DNA of 64,000 bases from positions 1,927,501-1,991,500 of the forward strand of contig CAUEEP010000727.1 of assembly GCA_958450365.1 (NCBI GenBank), given 5' to 3'. Source of the stretch: Mesorhabditis belari (Eukaryota > Nematoda > Chromadorea > Rhabditida > Rhabditidae). Both the position numbers and the translations under genes were made by a program. The notes under the pieces were generated by a model, which worked only from the letters and a program-made list of their open reading frames with translations, was not told the origin of the DNA and did no database searches. Below, one piece after another: positions 54,201 through 62,298 of the stretch (position 1 is its first letter; every line of letters begins with the position of its first letter).

Positions 54201-56185
54201 ATTCTCTCTAATAGTAGTGCACCCAGCCGAGTTGATGACTATTTTACGGCTTGCAAAGTATCCACAGAAGCTCAACACTCTAATCCCCCACTAGATCTCA
54301 TCGTCAGCTACATTTTCCGACCCCACATCGATAGGTTTTGATAAGCGCTTTTCGAGATTTCGAGCAATTTAGGCGACGCTCAGGGTGCAGTACTATTAGA
54401 GAAAATACGATATCTAGCCATATTGCACCTAAATCCTGATTTAGACGTCTATTTGACCCAACGTCGGTGTCAATGGTGGCCGGGAAAGTACAGCCGTGGT
54501 TCCGATTGGAAAAAATCGTCGAGGATACGCCGAATGAGGGAAGAAATCACGGAGGACCACTCGAAGCAAGCTGGAAAGCCGCTGGATACGGTAGGGCAGA
54601 CGATGATTTGAGTGCGTTTTCTGCACCTATTTGCGAAAAACTACCGTAGTTAAACCGTTAGTTTTCCGCTGATCAGCCAGATTTTTGATATCATTCAATG
54701 AGGAGGCTTGTCATTCCTCATCGAATCATCAAAATTCGGTTAACTGAATCTAAACTAACGGCTTGAGTAGGGTGATTTTCTCAAATAGGTTCAGATAGAG
54801 CCAGTTAGGTACAGTAGATGGATAATAAATGAATAATGTAAGCAAACCTCTAATTCTACATCTACAATTCCAGTATTGGTCGGTCTCGCCGCGCTCATCA
54901 TTCTCGGAGCCGCTCTCGCTATTTGCTGCGTTTGTGTACATAATAATAAATTCAAGGTATGATATCTTTTATCCGTCACTATGGCCGACTGTGGCTAGGA
55001 GTCCTGTATCTTACTTGAGAGGTCAAGGGTTCAATCCCGGCCTAGATTAGTGCTACTTTTTTTTCTCATAGAGATGGTTTTTTTCCCTGCATTTAGGGCT
55101 TATGGGTTGTACTTGTGTATACAACAAGTACACTGGACCATATTATTCGTGTAAATGAATAAATGTAAATATTTAGGTGTCTCAACGTGCCATGCACTCC
55201 TATCCGACACCGTATGCTCCGCACGCGAAAATGCCGATGGGCACAATGGGCACTATCTATTTACCCAATCCACCGCCACCGAATAGTAATGTGGATAAAA
55301 TTTATGAGACACAGGTGAGTTGATGAAAGACTAGAGATAATCTTTAGCTCATAGCTATAGATTATCTCTAGTCTATAGCTATCAGCTATCTCATAGCTAT
55401 AGACTATAGATCCCCTGTATTAAAAGGACCTTTTGTTGAGTCAACCACAAGAGATTTGCTTTCCGTTGTTCTCTGTGCTTTGAATTGTAAACGCATCTGT
55501 TCTGGAGCACTCAATTCATCCATTTCTTGCAATACCGTAATTTTGCTGCAAGGAAATGACGAATTGGATGTGTTCTTTGGAGCACAAAGTACGCTCGGAC
55601 AGCTCTTACGGTGCTTTATAGCGCTCACAGTACTGTACTTATAGTATACTTTTATTGCAGTACAAGTACAATACTTCTATACATTTCCTTCTTTACAAAA
55701 CCTTCTTTACAGTACCTCTTTTTCAGCAGTAGTACTTCTCTTTCAGTACAGTATTCCTGGAAGCTAATGCTAACGATAAGTAGTTGAGATTAACTGTTTT
55801 TTACTAATCAAATCCAAAAATTCAGTTCAGATGTTGGAGCTTCCGATGACTGACGAGGAGATGACGATAAAAAGTGTCAGTCGAAACAATACCTCAGCTC
55901 ATCACGATCAACGGAGTATCAGAGTAAATCTAAATCTAAAATCTAAAAATTTCTTCGATTTCTAGCAAATGCCTTACCGGAACTACGGTAACCCGGCCCC
56001 GTCGGCATACGAGGGAGACTTTAGCATAGAGGAGAACATGTACGCGATACAGTCAAATGTGCCCGGCCGACTCGATCCCGTAACCAAGTACGTCTATCGT
56101 CCATCCACATACAACTGAGAAACGTTTGAATGATGATTTCTCTAGTTGGCACAACTACGAATACCCGCCGCAGCAATGTGGGTAA
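41878..56185 (+). CDS. Cadherin, single-pass transmembrane
   Basis: About 39 exons, about 1,480 aa. First exon 41878-42003 encodes a signal peptide ([17 protein letters not shown]). The ectodomain shows calcium-binding cadherin repeat marks: [10 protein letters not shown] (exon 5), [102 protein letters not shown]. Two central exons (48353-48510 and about 49110-49370) encode a Thr/Ser/Glu-rich spacer that splits the repeat array. A transmembrane helix [20 protein letters not shown] (exon at about 54874-54958) precedes a cytoplasmic tail of about 130 aa rich in Tyr and Pro, ending EYPPQQCG, stop 56183-56185. Some introns carry MITEs. It is a cell-adhesion protein of the plasma membrane; no catenin site or laminin-G/EGF domains are seen, and the orthologue is not assigned. 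Confidence 0.88.
43796..43874. repeat. Tandem repeat in cadherin intron
   Basis: Copies of AATCTAGATCGATTAATCTA and close variants. Confidence 0.85.
44370..44636. repeat. Foldback element 4
   Basis: A 267-bp near-perfect palindrome in a cadherin intron. Outer ends CCGTAAATACTGTAATAGTA followed by CCCC, exactly mirrored. Inner arms run from GTAGTCTAGCTTTGAACGA to a short loop near 44497-44510. Confidence 0.92.
45088..45225. repeat. Microsatellite in cadherin intron
   Basis: (AATGATAG)n grading into (AATGATAAG)n and (AAAG)n. Confidence 0.95.
47365..47432. repeat. (ACAGACAAAAAG)n microsatellite
   Basis: Tandem ACAGACAAAAAG units ending in (ACAG)n, just after the donor of the exon ending VATQT. 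The ORF through it ([12 protein letters not shown]) is not real coding. Confidence 0.95.
47832..48332. mobile_element. Mariner-derived MITE, copy 2
   Basis: Same family as 19844-20362: ends TAGGTTGATGC(A)AAAGTCTT and the inverted TAGGTTGATGCATAAGTG, TA-flanked, 501 bp. Its right end lies 20 nt before the 3' splice site (48351-48352) of the next cadherin exon. Confidence 0.9.
51610..51770. repeat. (GACAAT)n satellite in cadherin intron
   Basis: Tandem GACAAT units, interspersed with GACAAAACAAT, ending just before a 3' splice site near 51774. Confidence 0.95.
54195..54410. repeat. Foldback element 5
   Basis: Ends ACCGTATTCTCTCTAATAGT and the mirrored ACTATTAGAGAAAATACGA, continuing inward with AGTGCACCC and GGGTGCAG. 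Located in a cadherin intron. Confidence 0.87.
54984..55064 (+). ncRNA. tRNA-like Pol III unit (possible SINE head or tRNA pseudogene)
   Basis: An A-box-like TGGCTAGGAGTCC (54992-55004), a B-box-like GGTTCAATCCC (55028-55038) about 23 nt later, and a run of eight T (55057-55064) follow each other within a cadherin intron. GGCCG near 54983 can pair with CGGCC at 55039, as an acceptor stem would. I could not fold a regular D and anticodon arm, so this is tRNA-derived rather than a working tRNA. Confidence 0.4.
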
Positions 56186-58363
56186 AAAAAATGAATGCGT
56201 ACTGTAGTTGTTAGACACTTATGCTTCTTGTGTGACTCCCCCGCCCCCCTTTTTTTCCAAAATAAAACACCTAACGATTCTGATTTTGTCCCTTCGTTTG
56301 TTTGACTAGCACGGATATTAATTTGATATTTATTTAATATTAATTTGATATTAATTTGTAGAGTGGATCTTGTGTATTTATAGTTAGATTATTTCTGAAG
56401 AATTTTCATTGGAAAATCTAAGTTGCGCTCCAGATCAGAGAAAAATCGAAAAAATATTTGAAAATATAGGCGGATTGATGAGAAAAAGCAACGAGAAGAC
56501 TTTGAGTCAATAGTTCTCGGCAGCGCCAAGTAATTTTGCCGCTTTCTTTCTTTTTCTCTGATCTGGCACGCAATTTGGGCTTTCTGATGAAAATATTGCG
56601 GAAATGTTGAGATTTTCCATGCAACTATTGTTTCAACTACAAATTATTCTCTAACTAAAATTGCACAAGATTTGAATGACTTTCTTGATTCGAGGAAACG
56701 ACGAATAATAGCATGAAGTGTAGTTCTTCTCAATCTCTCTCTCGCAATAGTTCAATCGATCGAAATTTAGACGAATACAAACATTGGTAATCCCAACACC
56801 CGACTACGATCGAGCCTCCGATCGAAATAAATCGATTCTTTGAATGACTTTCCCGAATGGCTTTGCTTTGTACGTTGAGCTTCCTGTAAACGCGTCCTTT
56901 CTGGCGTACTCGGCTCTTCATTTCCTTAGAGCAAGGGCTCCAGATATCGAAAGAAAAGTGAAGAATTGAATGCGCCAGGAAAGGTGCATTTACATGTTTG
57001 AGCTCAAAGTACACTTTGGCCAGCTCTTTATCGACCCAAGCATCTCTAGTCGCATTCCTCATTTCATTTTTTTTTGTACCTACCGCAATTTTTCTAACCG
57101 TAGCCTGGTTAAACTTAGCTTTGACTGGCTAATTTTTGATTTTATGAGAATAGATATTCAGTCAAAGCTAAATCTGGCGCATATGTATCAATTTTTTTGT
57201 CCCCTCCCATTTTTACAACAAAATCTCCCTTCCCGAAATATGGGTAACTGATTTTTTTTTTTCATCTTTACTTTGCTAATTTGTCTTTCAACTCAAATTT
57301 TGTGCTTTCTGTAAATCTTTCTCGATTTCTTCAACTTTGAATGCTCAAATCCCTTTTTGTTCAGTATCTTTGCTTTGCCATTTTCTCGGATTTTATCGCA
57401 ATATATTGCTATTTTTGTGAAACTAATAAAAGCTATTGAATTTGAATCAATAATAAAAGTTGATGATTTTAGCTTTAAAAAAAGCCGGCGAATAAAACAA
57501 AAACTTTTCTAAATAACACCTAATACCATAACACAGACAGTTAGTTACAGGAACGGGACCATGAAGTTTGCGCAACGATACACCTAAACAATACCCAAAT
57601 GGTCCGCCGCAAGAAAGAGCGAGAAAATTTGATACTATCCTAGTTGAGGGGGCACCTTTTTTTTTCAAAACCACTTTTTCTGAGGTGTTTTATGCGTAGA
57701 TTCCGAAAAACACAACGAGAGCTTAGGAAAAAGCATTTTAAGCCAAGTTTTGGGGCTTCAAAGTGCGCACTTCTATGGTGTACTTCACTATATGGAGCCC
57801 CAGCTTTCCACTATTGGGGCACTTTTCAAGGTAAAAACTAGAGCCAAAACCAATTTTTAACCACTAAATATTCATTTTCTAACTTAAATTGACTGGTAGA
57901 GGCAAAACAAATTGAAAAAATATTCTTTGAGATTGCCTCGACCACAAATGGCGAAAGGAAAAAATTTTGCCCAATTTGACAGAAACGTAACAGAGGCTAA
58001 ATTATGCTAAGAGTGTTACACAAAAAATATTTTGAGAGACCATTTTTAGACCTTTTCCTTATGTGTATCCCTCTCATCACACTGTATGAGCGTGCCATTT
58101 GGAGCCCCAAAACTTGGCTTAAAATGCTTTTTCCCAAGCTCTCATCGTGTTTTTCGAAATCTACGCATAAAACTACCCCCAGAAAAAGTGGCTGAAAAAA
58201 AGTGTGTAAGAATATTCAGCCAACAAACTCCATATGTTGTCTTTTTAAATTTGCAGCCGCTGTTTGCCTCATTCTTTCCAATTACTTTTTGTTGCGCTGG
58301 TTGTTACTTATTATTACGTGATTTTTTACTTTTCACTAATTTTTTTCTTTCACGGTCGGAAGA
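56186..58363. other. 2.2-kb spacer with two inverted repeats
   Basis: No gene supported. About 56405-56448 and 56551-56595 form an inverted pair (CCAGATCAGAGAAAA core); 56862-57030 is a copy of the GAGCACAAAGTAC foldback family; 57651-58213 is a large foldback. Confidence 0.6.
57651..58213. repeat. Large foldback with about 130-bp arms
   Basis: Left arm (57651-57781) contains CCACTTTTTCTGAGG, TTTTATGCGTAGATT, AAGCATTTTAAGCCAAGTTT. The right arm (58083-58213) is its inverted copy with about one change per ten bases. A 300-bp middle has no ORF of note. Confidence 0.88.
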
Positions 58364-58630
58364 ATGTCGAATTTAACAGCACGGCCATCGTTACACTGTG
58401 CTGATATCTGTGGACTGAATGAAAGAGGAGTGATCAACTTTTTCCTTGAGAAAAACATCCTTCAAAAGATGATTTGTGGAAGTGGACACTCAATGGAAAT
58501 TCGAGCACAAGGTGGCGAGAAATACCGATGGGAGTGTGATCACTGTATTTACACTCGAGTGAAGGGCAATCAAGCAGCTCGTGGAATTCGGATCGACGTC
58601 GGCAAGGATGCCAAAAGAAAGCAACGATGA
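58364..58630 (+). CDS. Small zinc-ribbon protein, resembles Merlin transposase N terminus
   Basis: Uninterrupted 88-aa ORF: MSNLTARPSLHCADIC, LNERGVINFFLEKNILQ, CGSGHSMEIRAQGGEKYRW, CDHC, then ARGIRIDVGKDAKRKQR. The Cys set (C38, C58, C61 with H42 or H60) and the order 'helix - CG.GH.M - RWxCxxC' resemble the zinc-ribbon that precedes the catalytic core in Merlin/ISXO2 transposases. There is no DDE domain downstream, and the ORF ends in a basic, NLS-like tail. It lies 391 bp upstream of rps-17 on the same strand, so it may be the first gene of an operon. Alternatives: a domesticated DNA-binding fragment, or a transposon relic kept open by chance. Confidence 0.55.
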   Translation: MSNLTARPSLHCADICGLNERGVINFFLEKNILQKMICGSGHSMEIRAQGGEKYRWECDHCIYTRVKGNQAARGIRIDVGKDAKRKQR

Positions 58631-59021
58631 GCAAACAAAAAGAGGTATTTTACCAGTGTTTAGATAATAATTTTTTGCCCCAGCGATACTCCATAAGAAC
58701 CTGGATTTGCGTCATATTCCATATCAGAGCCGTTTCTGTAGCACAACTTTGACATTTTTATTTGACACTCTTGCCTTTTTGCTATCGTAATCGTTCTTTT
58801 ACCTGAAAAAAGCACACCATCCCTTGAATTTAACATTTTTGGTCTAAAGGTGAGCATGTTTAATCTTAAACGTTCCCAATTTTTCATTTAGCAATTGTTT
58901 TTAAGAAAATTGAATGTGTTATGACGCTTTTCAATCAGTGTACGAGTTAACTCTTGGAAATTTTTCTTTGTCTTTACTCTTTCTGTTTAATTGGGCAAAC
59001 TAAACTTTGTTTTTTAGAAAC

Positions 59022-60218
59022 ATGGGAGGAGTGCGTACAAAGACGGTGAAGAAAGCGTCGCGCGTCATCATCGAGAAGTACTACACGCGACTCGGACGCG
59101 ACTTTCACACAAACAAGAGGATCTGCGATGAGGTGTCCGTGATCCCTTCGAAGAAACTCCGAAATCGTATTGCCGGGTATGAGTTTTTATATTATGTAAT
59201 TAGGATCGTTTGATAATACTGCGTGTAGTATGTGCTACCAGATAAAAATCTAACAATTCTAGTAACGCATTAAATTAAAACCAAATCGGGGTCGGTTAGG
59301 CAGTGAGTTAGGCAAGATCGATTTGAAAACCAATGCTTACTGCGTTAGTTTTGTGTTATATCATGAGAGGTTTGAAGTTACACATTAAAAATTTATTGCC
59401 TCATTAACCGTGCTTCAGAAAAGCACTATCTTGATCTTTTATGGTCCAGGTAGTCGTTAACTGAAGCGAAAGTAAAGAAAACCTTTGGTGCGACGTCAAT
59501 AATGTTATTGTGGTCACAATCCAGGTTTTGACAGAGATTTTGTCCTTTTCTGACTATAAAAAGTGATCCTGGCTTTTAAATTAAAGAGATGCTTAAATAA
59601 ACAGTTAACATTGTTGCAATAATGTATTTGTTTAATTTAGATTCATCACACACTTGATGGCGCGCATTGAAAAGGGCCCTGTTCGCGGAATCTCCATCAA
59701 ATTGCAAGAAGAGGAACGCGAGAGAAGAGACAACTACATGCCAGATGTTTCCGTCGTCGATCCACGCGAGCTTTCCACAATCAAGGTTGATGCGGACACC
59801 GAACAGATGATCAAAGATATGGTAAGGGCATTTTTTTTGTTAGATGTGTGGAAAGTTCAACTCTAGCTACAGTTGATCCAAGGTTGAAAATGTTTTTTGT
59901 AATTTAATCTTCACTGTCAGCTTCTAAAAAAAAGCACTGAGTTGGATTATTTTCTAATCCCCTCAGCCGTCTACGGAAGCGAGATAAATGGCTGCCTTTG
60001 GTGCGACGCAGAGAGTCCATTCTCAGGGTCACAATCCAGGCGGCGACACTGAGTCCAGTGACCGTAAGAGCTAAGAAAGGAGATCTTTTTGGGACACAGA
60101 GTCAAGTCTTTGGCAGTTGGAACAAAAGAGAGCTAACTTTTTTTAGGAATTGAACATTCCAAGCCTTCAAGTCGAGGAAATCAAGCCATCAGGAGTCCCA
60201 GGAGGACGACGATATTAA
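59022..60218 (+). CDS. rps-17: 40S ribosomal protein S17 (eS17)
   Basis: Structural protein of the small ribosomal subunit. Exons 59022-59176, 59641-59821 and 60147-60218 join in phase to 135 aa, the normal length. Family sequence throughout: [73 protein letters not shown], and a C terminus ending GVPGGRRY. The start lies 4 nt after TTGTTTTTTAG, a trans-splice acceptor. Both introns (464 and 325 nt) are long for this genome and each carries a snoRNA candidate, a common arrangement for ribosomal-protein host genes. Confidence 0.97.
59400..59536 (+). ncRNA. H/ACA snoRNA candidate, rps-17 intron 1
   Basis: Two hairpin halves: TTAACCGTGCTT... closing with ..CGTTAA, an H-box-like AAAGTA (59469-59474), then AAAACCTTTGGTGCGACG ... 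GTCACAATCCAGGTTTT and ACA at 59531-59533, three bases before the end. The lower stem AAAACCT/AGGTTTT and the upper stem CAATAA/TTATTG leave an internal pocket, as in pseudouridylation guides. It shares its 3' pocket with the snoRNA in intron 2. Confidence 0.68.
59920..60051 (+). ncRNA. H/ACA snoRNA candidate, rps-17 intron 2
   Basis: First hairpin around CACTGAG...CTCAGCCG, H box AGATAA (59982-59987), second hairpin GCTGCCTTTGGTGCGACG ... GGGTCACAATCCAGGCGGC, and ACA at 60046-60048. The pocket strands TTTGGTGCGACG and GTCACAATCCAGG equal those of the intron-1 candidate, while the stems differ in sequence but keep pairing. Confidence 0.7.
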
Positions 60219-60593
60219 ATGCCATTATTTGCTTCAATTGTTCTTTCTAGTATTCTATTGATCACACTTTTTCGTGATTGTTGTTTTCTTTTGTTTGGAA
60301 CCAACAAATTTTAATGTTGTTGCGGTGTTCGCCGTGCTATCCACTGATCGCTAGTATTTGACATAAAAACATCTAGCGTTTTACCAGCACATTGCAATAA
60401 TTTGTATGCGTAAGGAAACCCGAGACAGACATAGTTTAAACGTTTTTCAACTTGAAAATTGAATTCTGGATTTTCTCGGGAAGGAAATTTAACATGGATT
60501 TGTACGTTAGCATATAATGCCGAAAAATTACCAATTAATCGCCAAATGAAAAGAAACCTACAGTCAATTTATTCTTTTCTCATCGACTCCTAG

Positions 60594-61136
60594 ATGTGTC
60601 GTCCGCCTAAAAATAAGAAGGTAAGTGTTAAAAGTTGTAAGTCTCGATAATCAAATTCGTATTTTTAGAAAGGCAAGGATCAGAAAACCAAGGGCGGTTC
60701 TCGACAAAACGGGCTTCAAATTATGCAACTTGGGCCTAAAAAATCGGAACGAAAGTTGGTTTTTTTATTGGAAATACTTTACTGGTAGGTGGTTGTTGTT
60801 TTGGGTTTTTCATATTCTATCACATTTAGATCACCATCTGTTGGTGCCGTTCCACAGCAGCCACAACCCGTCCCTCAAACGGCAGTCGAGGCTCAGGAGC
60901 CTTACTCGGATAACACAGTCAAGGATGTGAGTGCTTTTCCTCTTTAATTATGAAACAAGTATTAAATTACTTGTTTACTATTTACTAGTTGATTGGTTAA
61001 AGTGTATCCATGTTATTATTTTTGAGTTATTTTTTCTAGAAGCTTTGAATGGTGTTTTCAGGTACCGGATTTGATGCCTTTCTATGTAGATGACAATGTA
61101 CGTGAGCTCTACTTTTCGGAAGAACAACTAATGTGA
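60594..61136 (+). CDS. Small charged protein, unrecognised
   Basis: Exons 60594-60620, 60669-60754, 60830-60926 and 61062-61136 join in phase to 94 aa. Lysine-rich start MCRPPKNKKKGKDQK, a Pro/Gln-rich middle (GAVPQQPQPVPQ), and an acidic end PFYVDDNVRELYFSEEQLM. No membrane helix or signal peptide. I do not recognise it. The gene sits between rps-17 and the TIM14 gene at 375- and 371-bp spacing, consistent with operon membership; AATAAA is near 61219. Confidence 0.65.
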
Positions 61137-61507
61137 GAAGGAGTTCAAGGAGCCGACAATCCAAATAACAATTAAATCTTCGTATTTGTCAATGTAAACC
61201 TCCTTTGATTGCAATAAATTGTTAAAAAAAATTTTTGTGAAAAACGGTGGAATTCTCCTGGAATACGGCATAATGAGCTTCGAAAGTAGGCTTTATGGGT
61301 TTGGATGGCGAGTCCAATGGTTTTTTTGTGACATTCATTTGGCGATTAAAGCCTTGGCGTTGGGATTTTTATAATGCGCTCCACTATGGCGTTATGCTAT
61401 TTTTTTGTGTTTTGTAGTCTTGCTTTTTAAGTTTACAAAGCAAGAAATCGGTGAAATCAGCTTGCTCCATTCTAGTCAGCTATTCTTTTTTTAGAGACTT
61501 TATCGCC

Positions 61508-62012
61508 ATGACTGGAGGACTTATAATGGCGGGAGTTGCTATTGCAGCGGCTGGTTTTGGAGCGAGGATACTATTGCGAAACCAGGTGAGAGATTTTTGT
61601 TTGTTTAGAAATAGTTCAAAAATACTCTTCATGATAAAATCTTCAAAATGCTACATTCTAGTTTTAGAATGCGATAAAGAAGGGCTTTGAAAAGATACCG
61701 ATTGCTGGAGAGGTTTTTGATAAATATCATCGCGGTGGATTTGAGGTAAAGATTTTGAGTTCAATGTAAAACAAGAATAAACATTTTTAGTCTAAAATGT
61801 CGAGGAGAGAAGCGGCAATGATTCTCGGAGTTCAAGCTACTGCCAAGCCCAACAAAATTAAAGAGGCACACAAAAGAATAATGATTGTAAACCATCCCGA
61901 TCGAGGTATTTTGTAATTTATTGAGTAAATAAAGAATGATTCAGGTGGATCGCCATATTTGGCAGCAAAAATTAACGAAGCTAAAGATTATTTGGAATCG
62001 AATAAGAGTTAA
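61508..62012 (+). CDS. dnj-21: TIM14/Pam18, mitochondrial import J-protein
   Basis: DnaJ-type co-chaperone of the TIM23 presequence-translocase motor in the inner mitochondrial membrane, stimulating mtHsp70. Exons 61508-61585, 61668-61745, 61791-61905 and 61945-62012; 112 aa. An N-terminal helix ([26 protein letters not shown]) is the membrane anchor; [20 protein letters not shown] opens the J domain, the HPD motif is in [20 protein letters not shown], and the end is LESNKS. Size and order match the family. The next gene starts 287 bp downstream. Confidence 0.95.
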
Positions 62013-62298
62013 TACCATTTTTCTGTTGATATATTTTTTTGTTTTACGCATTTTGTCTCAATTATAATTATGTGATGGCTTTGCAGAATCTTCTATTCAT
62101 TTGCTTCTTGTTATTTAGGTTAGGCTTTTAGTTCTTGAGGTGCCTGTTGCATATGGGTATTTTGGTTTAATAAACTTGAATATATCTTTTTATTGTAAGA
62201 CGAAATGTTTTGTCACTATATTTTGAAAGTTAAATGAGCGATTGTGAGTAAATCATGCACAACTTGATAATGAGGTTCATGAGATTTTCAAATTTTAG

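Noticed and set aside
55020..55045. Functional tRNA gene
   Set aside because: Box-like motifs are present but no regular D and anticodon arms can be drawn, so only a tRNA-like unit is claimed.
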